Assembly (NCBI RefSeq): GCF_009455625.1
Contig: NZ_QPEQ01000001.1
Location: 3,038,001 to 3,102,000, forward strand
DNA: 64,000 nt
Direction of reading: 5' to 3'
From: Paraburkholderia bonniea
Lineage (GTDB): Bacteria > Pseudomonadota > Gammaproteobacteria > Burkholderiales > Burkholderiaceae
Shown here: positions 1-9,752 of the stretch, in pieces
Position numbering within the stretch: position 1 is the stretch's first letter
Layout of the letters: every line of letters starts with the position of its first letter
Position numbers and translations under genes: made by a program
The notes under the pieces: generated by a model
Seen by the model: the letters and a program-made list of their open reading frames with translations, nothing else
Database searches by the model: none
What the model was told of the DNA's origin: nothing

Positions 1-158
1 CGTCCATTGCCTCGCTTTTGATTGCTCAAATCTCGTCATTGAGCCAATGACAGCAAGCTTGCCCATCGGGTTAGCCTTGTCTGGGTTGGTTGGAAGCGCT
101 GCGTGTGTGGTGTTAGACTCTCGCCCGTCTTTTTTCTGCCCGTGATTTCTGACGCCTT

Positions 159-563
159 ATGGTCCCACGACAGGCCCCTCGACAACGCAACCGGATAACC
201 GCATGGCTTGGCCTGATCGCCATGTGGCTCGCCTTGCTCGCGCCTGTCGTCAGCCAGTTGATCGTCTCGGCCCATGCGCGTGAGCCTATTGCCGCGCTGT
301 GTTCCGTGTCGCGGCCGCAAAGCCTTACGCTGTTCAGCCAGCCTGAGCATCCGCCGGTTTCGCTGAGTCATGACGATGCCTTCGGCGCCTGCGGTTACTG
401 TCATCTGCTCAAGCATCACGTCGCCATCACCGGCGTCCCTCCGTTCACGCCCATTTCGGCGCTCGTGCTTGCCAGCGTCACGCCCCCCGTACTCTCCACC
501 CACTTCACCCCGCTTGGCGCGTTTCCGTCTGGACGCCCACGCGACCCGCCCGCCGTTTCCTGA
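159..563 (+). CDS. DUF2946 family protein
   Basis: 134 residues. A hydrophobic segment at about residues 15-38 (WLGLIAMWLALLAPVVSQ) acts as a signal or membrane anchor and is followed by a short exported domain. The motif ACGYCHLLKHH near residue 80 (two Cys and a His cluster) is typical of DUF2946, a small family often encoded beside TonB-dependent receptors and copper or iron handling genes. The metal-binding role is inferred from the Cys/His motif and position. It lies 83 bp upstream of the TonB receptor on the same strand, so the two are probably cotranscribed with the PepSY gene that follows. No experimentally known function. Confidence 0.7.
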   Translation: MVPRQAPRQRNRITAWLGLIAMWLALLAPVVSQLIVSAHAREPIAALCSVSRPQSLTLFSQPEHPPVSLSHDDAFGACGYCHLLKHHVAITGVPPFTPISALVLASVTPPVLSTHFTPLGAFPSGRPRDPPAVS

Positions 564-646
564 TCGCAACTGCTTCCGGCCATCACGCTGAACACGTCTG
601 TTCAGGGTGTGTGCGTCCGTTCGTCTAATGCTTCAAGGAAACGCTC

Positions 647-3007
647 ATGTTCAACTTTGCATGGCGCTGGCTCGTCGCAGCCAGCCTCGCCAGCGTGCGT
701 AAGCGCGCGCGTACTCGTCATCTCGCACTCAGCCTGGTGCCACTCTCGCTGAGCGCCTCGCTCGCCCACGCGGACGCTCTCCCCGTCGAAAAGACGCTCC
801 CCACTGTCACCGTCAACGCCACGTCGAATCAAAGCGTGACGGACGCTCTCCCGGTAATTGATGCGAATCAGCCTGGCTCAGTCGAAACCGTCACACGCGA
901 ACAATTCGACAACTGGAACATCACCACCACCGATGACGTGCTGAAGTACCTGCCTAACCTCGCCGTGCGCAAACGCTTTACCGGCGATCTGAACGCAATC
1001 ATCGCGGTGCGCGGCACCAGCAATGCGCAAAGTGCACGCGGGCTGGTTTATGCCGACGGCTTGCTACTGAGCAATCTGCTTGGCAACCGCTTCTCGTTTG
1101 GTCCGCGCTGGTCGATGGTGTCACCCAGCGAAATCGAACAGGTTGATGTGATTTATGGCCCGTTCTCCGCGCTCTATCCCGGCAACTCACTGGGCGCAAC
1201 CGTGCTGATCCGCACACGTATGCCGAAGGCCTTCGAAGCCGAAGCAGACGTCAAAACATTCACGCAGCATTTCGACCTGTTTGGCGTGAATCAAAACTTC
1301 AACGGAACGGAAACGAGCGCATCAATCGGGGACCGGATCGGCAAGTTCTCGTACCGGCTAGGCGTGAATCATCTAGACAACACGGGCCAGCCGATGAGTT
1401 ATGCAACGCTCGCGCAATCGGCCACACCGGCCAAACCTGGCGAGATTCCCGTCACCGGTACGTTCCGGTACAACGACCAGACTGGCAAGCCGACGATCGT
1501 GACGGGCATCCGTGGCGAGGGTATCCAGCACACCGTTCAGGACCAGTTCAAGCTGAAACTGCAGTACGACTTCACGCCAGCCCTGCAAGGTGGCTTCACG
1601 CTCGGGTACTGGCATCAGACCTACAACAGCCAGACCTCGACGTACTTACGCGACGCTAACGGCAATCCGGTCTACAGTGGCCGGGTGAATCTCGATGGCA
1701 ATTCGTACGCGATTCCCGCTGCCACGTTTGCGCCAAGCCTTGGGCAAAACGAGAACTGGCTCTACGGGGCCTCGCTGAAAACCCGCAATGCGACTGGCTG
1801 GAACGGCGAGGCCGTCGCGTCTTACTACAACATCAGCAATAGCGTCGCGCGCACAGCAAATTCTGGTATCCCAGGCAATGGCCCGGGCTCGGTGATCTTC
1901 GGCGATGGCACGGGCTGGAAAACCCTCGACCTCCGCGGCACGTACACACCGCACTCAGCGCAAGCGGGACTAACAAGTCACTGGTTAAGCGTCGGCTATC
2001 ACTACGACAACTACTTTCTCAACAACCAGAGCTACGCCACGTCGAATTGGCGTGATGGCCCCGCCACGAGCTTTGCCAATGCGTTCCAGGGCAAGACGCA
2101 AACCCAGGCGCTCTACGCCCAGGATGCGTGGCGCTTTTTGCCGCGCTGGAAGATGGTCTACGGTGGCCGCTATGAAAGCTGGCAAGCGTATGACGGCTTG
2201 CAGGCAATGCCTGGCACCACGCTGCGCTTCGCTGGAGCGAGTGAGCAGCATTTTTCGCCGAAAGCATCGCTGTCGTTTGATGTCACCAACGATCTGACCT
2301 TGCGTGCCTCGGTGGGCCAGGCCTGGCGCTTTCCGACGGTGAGTGAGCTTTTCCAGGGGCAAATCAATGGTTCAGCCATCGTCAATAACAACCCGAACCT
2401 GAAGCCTGAAGATGCGCTGTCTAAAGAGCTGACTGCCGAATGGGCGCACTGGAACGGACTGTTTCGCTTCTCGCTGTTCCAGGATGACGTCAAAAACACG
2501 ATCTTCAGCCAGACCGATACCAGCGTGATTCCAAACGTGACGAACTTCCAGAACATCGGCCGAGTTCGTTCACGTGGCTTCGAAAGCAGCTATCAGGGGC
2601 AAAACGTCTGGCTGCCAGGGCTCGATCTGCTAGCGAGCGTCGCCTATACGCAGTCAAAAATCATCGCTAATCCGCAAAACCCAGCCAGCGTAGGCAAGTA
2701 CTTCTATCGCATCCCGCTATGGCGGGCGAATCTCGCCGCGACGTATCACTTCGATGAACGGGCTGCCGCCACGCTCGCCGCACGCTATTCCGGCCGTCAA
2801 TACAACACGCTGGACAACATCGATACCAATCCGAACGTGTATGGCGGCACCAGTTCGTACTTCGTCGCTGATGCGAAGTTCACGTTCAAGCCGACGAAGC
2901 ACAGCGAGATAGGCATCGGTGTCGACAACCTGTTTGACGCACGTTACTTCGTCTATCACCCGTATCCCGGGCGCACGTTCTACCTCGAAGCGAAGCTGCA
3001 CATGTAA
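647..3007 (+). CDS. TonB-dependent outer-membrane receptor
   Basis: 786 residues. A signal peptide of about 42 residues ends near SLAHA-DALP. A TonB-box-like stretch (TLPTVTVNA) follows, then a plug domain at about residues 60-190 (SVETVTREQFDNW, VRGTSNAQSARG, IEQVDVIYGPFSALYPGN), and a 22-strand-type barrel ending in the aromatic terminus YLEAKLHM. It should import a metal or metal complex across the outer membrane using TonB energy. An AAGGAAACG ribosome site precedes the ATG. The DUF2946 gene upstream and the PepSY protein downstream suggest copper or ferric-siderophore uptake, but the ligand cannot be read from sequence. Confidence 0.9.
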   Translation: MFNFAWRWLVAASLASVRKRARTRHLALSLVPLSLSASLAHADALPVEKTLPTVTVNATSNQSVTDALPVIDANQPGSVETVTREQFDNWNITTTDDVLKYLPNLAVRKRFTGDLNAIIAVRGTSNAQSARGLVYADGLLLSNLLGNRFSFGPRWSMVSPSEIEQVDVIYGPFSALYPGNSLGATVLIRTRMPKAFEAEADVKTFTQHFDLFGVNQNFNGTETSASIGDRIGKFSYRLGVNHLDNTGQPMSYATLAQSATPAKPGEIPVTGTFRYNDQTGKPTIVTGIRGEGIQHTVQDQFKLKLQYDFTPALQGGFTLGYWHQTYNSQTSTYLRDANGNPVYSGRVNLDGNSYAIPAATFAPSLGQNENWLYGASLKTRNATGWNGEAVASYYNISNSVARTANSGIPGNGPGSVIFGDGTGWKTLDLRGTYTPHSAQAGLTSHWLSVGYHYDNYFLNNQSYATSNWRDGPATSFANAFQGKTQTQALYAQDAWRFLPRWKMVYGGRYESWQAYDGLQAMPGTTLRFAGASEQHFSPKASLSFDVTNDLTLRASVGQAWRFPTVSELFQGQINGSAIVNNNPNLKPEDALSKELTAEWAHWNGLFRFSLFQDDVKNTIFSQTDTSVIPNVTNFQNIGRVRSRGFESSYQGQNVWLPGLDLLASVAYTQSKIIANPQNPASVGKYFYRIPLWRANLAATYHFDERAAATLAARYSGRQYNTLDNIDTNPNVYGGTSSYFVADAKFTFKPTKHSEIGIGVDNLFDARYFVYHPYPGRTFYLEAKLHM

Positions 3008-3067
3008 GCGCCCGCATGGCGCACCAGGCGGTGCGCCATGCCTCATTATTTTTATCAGGAGAATTGC

Positions 3068-4483
3068 ATGCCTACCCCGACCGTCCCTGCTGCGGGTTAT
3101 CGCACGCTGTGGCGCTGGCACTTTTATGCCGGGCTTTTCGTGATGCCGTTTTTGCTGATTCTGGCGCTCACCGGCTCGCTGTATTGCTTCCAGCCGCAAA
3201 TCGAACCGCTGCTGTATCCGCAGCAATTGCTGGTCACAGCGCAAAACACACCCCCGCTGAGCGCCGACACGCTGCTGGCCAGCGCTCGCACAGCGCTCCC
3301 GTCAGATGCCGTACCCGTGAGCGCCGCAATCAACACCGCACCCAACCGCAGCACTGAATTTATCTTTCGGGTTGCCGATGGCACCCGTCAAAGCGTGTAC
3401 GTGAATCCATATAGCGGCGCAGTGCTAGGCACCTTGAGCGTCGAACAACGCCTGATGCAGCTCGTCCGGATGCTGCACCGCAAGCTGTTGCTCGGCAAAC
3501 CCGGCGAGTTGCTGATGGAGCTTGCTGCCTGCTGGACGCTGGTCATGCTCGGCACCGGCATCGCGCTGTGGTGGCCACGTGCGGGCACTTCCGTGCGCGC
3601 GGCACTGCGGCCACGCTTTGCGCTCAAAGGCCGGCCGCTATGGAAGAACCTGCATGCGGTCATGGGCATCTGGCTCGTGCTTGGTGCGCTCGCGTTCGTG
3701 CTGACCGGGCTGCCGTGGTCAGGGTCGTGGGGCAAACAGTTCAAGGCGCTGGCGACTAGTGCCAACCTTGGTGCACCCGCCGGTGCACGAGGTAACCCGG
3801 GATTACGCTCAAAGCAACCTCAGGGGCACGCTGAACACGACGAACACGCTGAGCATGCTGGCCACGCCAACGCCATGGTGCTAGACGACTTACCGTTGCC
3901 CAGCACACCGTGGGCCGCAGGCAATGCACCCGTGCCCCACTCCGCTGCCAGCCAGGCCCAGCACCCGATGCCGCTGGCCCGCGCGATCAAACTGATCGCC
4001 GCGCTCGGCGTGACCAGTGGCTACAGCATCGCGCTGCCGACCACCTCCGACGGCGTCTACGCCGCCTCGTATTTCCCCGCAGATCCGAAAACCGAACGCA
4101 CGATCTATCTGGACCAGTACAGCGGGGCCGTGCTGAAAGACATCCGCTACGGCGACTATGGCGTCATCGCACAAGCCATCTCTTACGGCACATCGCTGCA
4201 TCTGGGACGGTATTTCGGGCTGGCCAACCAGATTCTGTGCGCAGTGATTTCATTAGGACTCGCTGGCATGACACTCACCGGGGCCGTGATGTGGTGGAAG
4301 CGCAAACCCTCCGGCATCAGCCTTGGCGCACCTTCGCGTGAACGCGATGCACCGCCGCTGCGCGGCTGGAAAACAGGCCTGGTCTTGCTTGGCCTTGTCT
4401 TTCCGCTAATGGGCGTCACGCTGCTGGCGGTGTGGCTGGTGGACCGAACCCTGTTTCGCAGCACCAAGGCTGCCGCCACCTGA
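3068..4483 (+). CDS. PepSY-associated TM protein (reductase-like)
   Basis: 471 residues. The start is the ATG preceded by CAGGAG; an earlier in-frame start would add ten unlikely residues. The first TM helix follows RTLWRWHFYAGLFVMPF, a hallmark of PepSY_TM proteins, with further helices near residues 150-175, 195-220, 380-400 and 435-460. PepSY modules sit between them (TRQSVYVNPYSGAVLG; RTIYLDQYSGAVLKDI). A His-rich loop near residues 255-275 (HAEHDEHAEHAGHA) could bind metal. The family is thought to reduce ferric-siderophore or metal complexes at the inner membrane after TonB-dependent uptake. It lies 60 bp after the receptor, probably in the same operon. Confidence 0.85.
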   Translation: MPTPTVPAAGYRTLWRWHFYAGLFVMPFLLILALTGSLYCFQPQIEPLLYPQQLLVTAQNTPPLSADTLLASARTALPSDAVPVSAAINTAPNRSTEFIFRVADGTRQSVYVNPYSGAVLGTLSVEQRLMQLVRMLHRKLLLGKPGELLMELAACWTLVMLGTGIALWWPRAGTSVRAALRPRFALKGRPLWKNLHAVMGIWLVLGALAFVLTGLPWSGSWGKQFKALATSANLGAPAGARGNPGLRSKQPQGHAEHDEHAEHAGHANAMVLDDLPLPSTPWAAGNAPVPHSAASQAQHPMPLARAIKLIAALGVTSGYSIALPTTSDGVYAASYFPADPKTERTIYLDQYSGAVLKDIRYGDYGVIAQAISYGTSLHLGRYFGLANQILCAVISLGLAGMTLTGAVMWWKRKPSGISLGAPSRERDAPPLRGWKTGLVLLGLVFPLMGVTLLAVWLVDRTLFRSTKAAAT

Positions 4484-4500
4484 CTTAAACCCGACACACC

Positions 4501-4537
4501 AAAAAAAAACCGCTTCTGCCGATATGACAGAAGCGGC
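4501..4537 (-). terminator. Rho-independent terminator of the DUF1996 gene
   Basis: Nine-bp stem CCGCTTCTG / CAGAAGCGG with a 10-nt loop, bordered on the plus strand by nine A residues. Read on the minus strand this is a stem followed by a U-tract, terminating the leftward gene. It may also halt the rightward PepSY transcript, because the two genes converge here. A second small hairpin (GCCTCCC / GGGAGGC, 4549-4568) lies beside it. Confidence 0.8.
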
Positions 4538-4576
4538 TTACACACCGAGCCTCCCAGTGACGGGAGGCACCACTTG

Positions 4577-6076
4577 TTACTTGAAGAACAGTGTTGCAGG
4601 CGAGCCCGATTCTTTGGTGCCCAACTTGATTTCCTTGTTGCCAATCTTCGTCATCATGCATAGCGAAACGGTTCTGTCGCTACGCTTGCGCGCTTCCTCG
4701 ACGATCTTGTTCAGCTCATCCGAATCACGGTACTTGAACTCACCTGACTTCCCTATCCACGCCCGCACCGCTGGGCCAACGCCACACTGCGGCGCATTTT
4801 TTTGCGTCAAGGTTTGTTCGCTCCAGTCCGCCGAGGTTTCGTAGAAGAACACCGCGAAGTCCTCATCCGGCGCGTTATCGACCGCGCGGTAGTGCACGGT
4901 AACGTCCTTATACGGCGCGCTCTTCAACGCATCTTCGTCCGGCAGCACGAATTTCATATACGCGACTTTGGTTTCATCCAGCACGCCAGGCGTGCCACGT
5001 TGTGACAGCATCTGCTTTTCAGCACCGAAGTTGTTATTCGCGTAAGTGCCGCCCCTCACATAGGCATCGTCGCTTGCTGGCGCATTCAGCACAGGGATCG
5101 CCTTGTTGCAATCCGCACCACGGTTGAAGCAGTACTTGACCATGTAGTCCATCGTGTCAGCACGCCAGCCGTTAAAGAAATCAGCATGCGAGGTGTAAAG
5201 GTTGCCCCATACCGGCACCGCAACATCGCCCGCCATTTGCGGATTCATTGATAGTTCCAGATCAGAGACGTTGTTATCGCCGCCTTCCAGGAAATAGCCG
5301 AGATTCATCTGCAACTGCGGAATCTTGACTGGGTAATTAGCCGGGCAAACGCCATCTACGGAATACGCGGCATTACGCGGGCCGTGATGCGATGGCGCCA
5401 GATTCTTTCCATCCCAGCAATTCGGGAATTCGATGGCCAGATTGAATTGCGCCTTTTCTCCATCGAAAATCGGACATGAAGCCGGGGGGTTGTAATAGTA
5501 CTTGCCGCTATTTGCAGAGAATTTGCAGTAGTACATGATTTCTGGCTTCGACTTGGTGCTGTGGTGATCTCCCGCCAGCAACTGCAGCCCCTTTGGAAAG
5601 GGCGTGACCGGATGCCTGGAATCCTGATTGCGATAGTAGGTTTTCATCGTGAACGGCTTGATGATTTCGCCCGTGCTCTTGCGGCGCATTTGTGGTGCCC
5701 AGTACGCCGAGCCGTCTGCCCTGGAGGTGCAAGTCGTTTGCGGATTGGCGAGAAGCTTGTCGGCCGTAGTAAATGCATCGGCATGGATATTGCCGAAGAA
5801 GTCATGCACCATCGCCTTGCCTGGCTGGCCAAACATCATGACCGGATCGTCCGGCAAGGTATGCGACAGCGTGCATTCAATGTTGAACTCGCCGTCAGGG
5901 CCCTCAAGACCTTCAGGGACGTCATCCCCCGCCACTCGCATCGCACTGGCATGCGACACCGGCGCAGCCGTTCCGGCACTGTCGACTCCACCATCACCAC
6001 ATGCGCTTAATGCAAACACCGTCCCGCTGGCCAGCAACATCAACGCCAGCCTTTTATGTTGATTCAATAAATTCAT
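4577..6076 (-). CDS. DUF1996 lipoprotein with C-terminal CBM96-like domain
   Basis: 499 residues from MNLLNQHKRLAL; an ATG seven codons upstream is less likely, since the lipoprotein signal fits the later start. A lipobox (FALSAC) at about residues 20-26 predicts an exported lipoprotein. The central 300 residues show DUF1996 features (HTLPDDPVMMFGQPGKAMVHDFFGN, PNCWDGKNL and a conserved cysteine set). The last 150 residues (DDAYVRGGTYANNNFGAEK, VHYRAVDNAPDEDFAVFFYETS) resemble DNRLRE/CBM96 beta-sandwich modules. DUF1996 is best known from fungal secreted proteins and has no established function. A cell-surface carbohydrate-related role is inference. Monocistronic, with its own terminator. Confidence 0.75.
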   Translation of the reverse strand: MNLLNQHKRLALMLLASGTVFALSACGDGGVDSAGTAAPVSHASAMRVAGDDVPEGLEGPDGEFNIECTLSHTLPDDPVMMFGQPGKAMVHDFFGNIHADAFTTADKLLANPQTTCTSRADGSAYWAPQMRRKSTGEIIKPFTMKTYYRNQDSRHPVTPFPKGLQLLAGDHHSTKSKPEIMYYCKFSANSGKYYYNPPASCPIFDGEKAQFNLAIEFPNCWDGKNLAPSHHGPRNAAYSVDGVCPANYPVKIPQLQMNLGYFLEGGDNNVSDLELSMNPQMAGDVAVPVWGNLYTSHADFFNGWRADTMDYMVKYCFNRGADCNKAIPVLNAPASDDAYVRGGTYANNNFGAEKQMLSQRGTPGVLDETKVAYMKFVLPDEDALKSAPYKDVTVHYRAVDNAPDEDFAVFFYETSADWSEQTLTQKNAPQCGVGPAVRAWIGKSGEFKYRDSDELNKIVEEARKRSDRTVSLCMMTKIGNKEIKLGTKESGSPATLFFK

Positions 6077-6394
6077 GATTAGCCCCGTAATACACATAAA
6101 GATTTTTATTCAGCAAGCATCGCCATTCCAACAATCAAGCAACCAATTAATTAACCGCAATCATCAGTTGTATTTATCGAATGAATTTCATCAGCATTGC
6201 TGAACGGCGAGATTCTAGTTGCGGAGTAAGAAAATTCCTACACCAACCTATTAGAATTTTTATTTTTAAGAATATTCTTAGATACTCTTAAGCATTCAGC
6301 ATAAAAATTAGATGCCCCTTGCATTTACTTTCTTGATTACGCAATAAATAGCGTGAAACAGAAGCAATTCCGGCTATCCAAGACGAGTCCGCCA
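6077..6394. other. AT-rich intergenic region
   Basis: No credible gene. The segment is clearly richer in A and T than its surroundings (for example the run near 6230-6290 with AATTTTTATTTTTAAGAATATTC). It should hold the promoter of the leftward DUF1996 gene. I cannot assign -35/-10 boxes with confidence. Confidence 0.6.
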
Positions 6395-6439
6395 TAAAAA
6401 AAGCGCTGAAACGTGCCAGACCACGGCACGCCAGCGCTT
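6395..6439 (-). terminator. Terminator of the alcohol dehydrogenase gene
   Basis: Outer stem AAGCGCTG (6401-6408) / CAGCGCTT (6432-6439), with a smaller inner pairing GTGCC / GGCAC. Five A residues on the plus strand become a U-tract on the minus strand. It lies 65 bp beyond the stop of adhP. Confidence 0.75.
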
Positions 6440-6504
6440 GCACCTTCAATGACACAGCCACTCCGCCAGCAACCCACTGGCCATGCGGCCCACCAGCTAA
6501 CGAC

Positions 6505-7533
6505 TCACGCGGCGAAATCGAGCACCACGCGGCCTTCGATCTGCCCGGCATGCATCCGCTTGAACACCTCATTGATGTTTTCCAGACGATCGGTCGAAAC
6601 CGTCGCGGCCACCTTGCCTTGCTCGGCAAACTCCATGGATTCCTGCAAATCCAGCCGGGTGCCGACAATCGAACCACGCACGGTAATCCCCTCTAGCACC
6701 ATGCCAAAGATCGGCAGCGGAAAGCTGCCAGGCGGCAGCCCATTGAGCGACACCGTACCGCCCCGCCGAACCATCCCTAGCGCCTGCTCGAAGGCAATGG
6801 GCGACACCGCCGTGACCAGCACACCATGCGCGCCGCCGATCTCTTTCTTGAGATACGCCCCCGGATCGGTCTTTATCGCATTCACCGTCACGGTTGCGCC
6901 CAGCTTGCGCGCCAGTTCGAGTTTTGCCTCATCCACATCAATCGCCGCGACGTTGCGCCCCATCGCCTTCGCGTACTGCACCGCCATGTGGCCCAGACCG
7001 CCAATGCCGGAAATGGCAACCCAGTCACCGGGCTTGGTATCGGTCACTTTCAGGCCCTTGTAGACCGTCACGCCGGCACACAAGACCGGTGCGATATCGA
7101 CGAAGCTGATTTTGTCCGGCAAACGACCCACATAAGCGGCGTTTGCCAGCGCATATTCAGCAAAGCCGCCGTTGACTGAATAGCCCGTGTTTTGCTGCGC
7201 TTCGCACAAGGTTTCCCAGCCGCCCAGGCAATGCGGGCAATAACCGCACGCTGAATAGAGCCACGGAATGCCTACCCGGTCGCCTTCCTTGATATGCGTC
7301 ACCCCCGCGCCGACAGCCGCGACATAGCCCACTCCTTCGTGACCGGGAATAAACGGAGGCTTTGGTTTGACCGGCCAGTCGCCTTCGGCGGCGTGAAGAT
7401 CGGTATGACACACCCCGCAGGCTTCGATCTTGACCAGCAGGTCGCCAGCAGCGGGGCGCGGGACCGCGACTTCTTCAATCGTCAATGGCTGGCCAAATTC
7501 ACGGACAACAGCAGCTTTCATGGTCGGATTCAT
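6505..7533 (-). CDS. adhP: Zinc-dependent alcohol dehydrogenase
   Basis: 342 residues, medium-chain dehydrogenase family, interconverting alcohols and aldehydes with NAD(H) in the cytoplasm. Seen: catalytic zinc ligands in CGVCHTDLH and GHEG, the structural zinc set [15 protein letters not shown], the Rossmann motif [15 protein letters not shown], and MKAAVV at the N-terminus as in AdhP. The start [10 protein letters not shown] is chosen because AGGGAG lies correctly upstream. A start four codons later is possible. The C-terminus (EGRVVLDF) matches the family end. No partner genes; a 7/8-bp repeat block lies just upstream of its promoter. Confidence 0.92.
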   Translation of the reverse strand: MNPTMKAAVVREFGQPLTIEEVAVPRPAAGDLLVKIEACGVCHTDLHAAEGDWPVKPKPPFIPGHEGVGYVAAVGAGVTHIKEGDRVGIPWLYSACGYCPHCLGGWETLCEAQQNTGYSVNGGFAEYALANAAYVGRLPDKISFVDIAPVLCAGVTVYKGLKVTDTKPGDWVAISGIGGLGHMAVQYAKAMGRNVAAIDVDEAKLELARKLGATVTVNAIKTDPGAYLKKEIGGAHGVLVTAVSPIAFEQALGMVRRGGTVSLNGLPPGSFPLPIFGMVLEGITVRGSIVGTRLDLQESMEFAEQGKVAATVSTDRLENINEVFKRMHAGQIEGRVVLDFAA

Positions 7534-7628
7534 GCGATGACTCCCTGGAACGAGGTGAATGACGCTCTTAGGTTCCACCGCGCCGGGGATCGGCACGGCG
7601 GCGCTCTGAACTGCATTAGCGGGTGCTG

Positions 7629-8045
<417 letters not shown>

Positions 8046-8418
8046 GTCACATGGTAGGCCTCGCTTTGCGTGCCGCCTAGCGCGTGAATTGTCACACCAG
8101 CGTCAAATCCGCTTGCCCCCACCTGCCGCAGCAGCAGCCCCGAAACATGCGGCGCGCGCATTTTTCCAGTCGCGGCACAACCCTCAGCGCCATGCGCCAA
8201 ACCCCTGCACGCCATGCCTGTCAACGCATCCAAACGGGTACAATTGCGCCTTTCGTGCGCCGCAGAAGCTGGGCCGGATCATCGGAGCTGCGCCACGTCG
8301 CGGCCACCGCCCCGCCCCCGAATTCGTCCCGCGGCCGCCCCGTGCTTCAACCGCACGGCCAGCGTTGCACAGCAGACCACTGCAAACCCGCCTTTCACTA
8401 TTTCCAATAGGTTGTCCC
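8046..8418. other. Intergenic region upstream of ychF
   Basis: About 370 bp with no protein or RNA gene that I recognise. Open frames here are continuations of the tandem-repeat frames or are short. It presumably carries the ychF promoter. Confidence 0.5.
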
Positions 8419-9513
8419 ATGAGCCTCAAATGCGGCATCGTCGGCTTGCCCAACGTCGGCAAATCCACTCTGTTCAATGCACTGACCAAGGCGGGCATCG
8501 CCGCCGAAAACTACCCGTTTTGCACAATCGAGCCCAACGTCGGCGTCGTTGAAGTGCCGGACGCGCGGCTCGACGCACTGGCCGCCATCGTCAAACCCGA
8601 GCGCATTTTGCCGGCCGTGGTGGAATTCGTTGATATCGCGGGGCTGGTCGCCGGCGCGAGCAAAGGTGAAGGGCTGGGCAACCAGTTCCTGGCCAACATC
8701 CGCGAAACCGATGCCATCACGCACGTCGTGCGCTGCTTCGAAGACGACAACGTGATCCACGTCGCGGGCAAGATTGATCCGCTCTCGGATATCGAGGTCA
8801 TCAATACCGAGCTCGCGCTGGCCGATCTGGCCACCGTCGAAAAATCGCTGACGCGTTATGCCAAGGCCGCCCGCTCAGGCAACGACAAAGAAGCGACCAG
8901 GCTCGTCGCCATACTGGAAAAAGTCCGCACGCAACTTGATCAGGCCAGGCCCGTGCGCGCGCTGAATCTGTCGGACGAAGAGCAAGCGCTGCTCAAGCCG
9001 TTTTGCCTGATTACCGCGAAGCCAACCATGTACGTGGCCAACGTTAAAGAAGATGGCTTCGACAACAATCCGCATCTCGACGCGGTACGGCGATTTGCTG
9101 ATGCAGAAAAAGCGCCGGTGGTGGCGGTGTGCGCGGCCATCGAAGCTGAAATTGCCGATCTGCCCGACGAAGACAAAGAAGTCTTCCTGGCCGACCTCGG
9201 CATGCAGGAACCGGGCCTGAACCGCGTGATTCGCGCAGGTTTCAAGCTGCTTGGCCTGCAAACTTACTTCACCGCCGGGGTAAAAGAAGTCCGCGCCTGG
9301 ACCATCCACATTGGCGACACGGCCCCGCAAGCAGCGGGCGTGATTCACACGGACTTTGAACGCGGCTTCATCCGCGCCCAGACCATCGGCTTTAACGACT
9401 TCGTGGCCTACAAGGGCGAACAAGGCGCGAAAGAAGCTGGAAAAATGCGCGCCGAAGGTAAGGAATATGTCGTGCAGGATGGCGATGTGCTGAATTTCTT
9501 GTTTAACGTGTAA
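8419..9513 (+). CDS. ychF: Redox-regulated ATPase/GTPase YchF (OLA1 family)
   Basis: 364 residues, the normal length. The start [17 protein letters not shown] places the P-loop (GLPNVGKST) at residues 8-16. [20 protein letters not shown] is the G3/switch region, and a TGS domain forms the C-terminus, ending DVLNFLFNV. YchF is a universally conserved Obg-family P-loop protein that prefers ATP, binds the ribosome and modulates stress responses. A much longer open frame reaches upstream through the tandem repeats, but only this ATG matches the family. The neighbour usually seen, pth, is not in the window. Confidence 0.97.
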   Translation: MSLKCGIVGLPNVGKSTLFNALTKAGIAAENYPFCTIEPNVGVVEVPDARLDALAAIVKPERILPAVVEFVDIAGLVAGASKGEGLGNQFLANIRETDAITHVVRCFEDDNVIHVAGKIDPLSDIEVINTELALADLATVEKSLTRYAKAARSGNDKEATRLVAILEKVRTQLDQARPVRALNLSDEEQALLKPFCLITAKPTMYVANVKEDGFDNNPHLDAVRRFADAEKAPVVAVCAAIEAEIADLPDEDKEVFLADLGMQEPGLNRVIRAGFKLLGLQTYFTAGVKEVRAWTIHIGDTAPQAAGVIHTDFERGFIRAQTIGFNDFVAYKGEQGAKEAGKMRAEGKEYVVQDGDVLNFLFNV

Positions 9514-9652
9514 GCGGCATCTGACGATTTTTTTCGGCACTCAGGAGCGCCTGGCGGGTTAAGCAGGCCTTTTCCTTTTCTGGGTAGGGCCGTTGTCCCT
9601 TGGATGCCTGCCGCTCCCTTGCCGTTTGCCTTTGCCGAAGTCCAGGTGCCGG

Positions 9653-9729
9653 AAATGGGGTAATCAAGCCATAAAAATGGGGTATTTTCTTAGAAATTAC
9701 CCCATTTAACGACTATGATTACCCCATTT
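9653..9729. promoter_or_regulatory. Four copies of an AAATGGGGTAAT-type box upstream of fic
   Basis: Two copies point right (AAATGGGGTAAT 9653-9664; AAATGGGGTATT 9675-9686) and two left (ATTACCCCATTT 9696-9707 and 9718-9729). They form nested inverted repeats that end 23 bp before the fic start. This spacing suggests an operator cluster. The C-terminal winged-helix of the Fic protein itself is a plausible ligand. Confidence 0.7.
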
Positions 9730-9752
9730 ACACAGCCCAAGCTTACATTTTC

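Noticed and set aside
36..569. Minus-strand open frame opposite the DUF2946 gene
   Set aside because: Antisense to a recognised gene; composition is Arg-rich antisense text with no family features.
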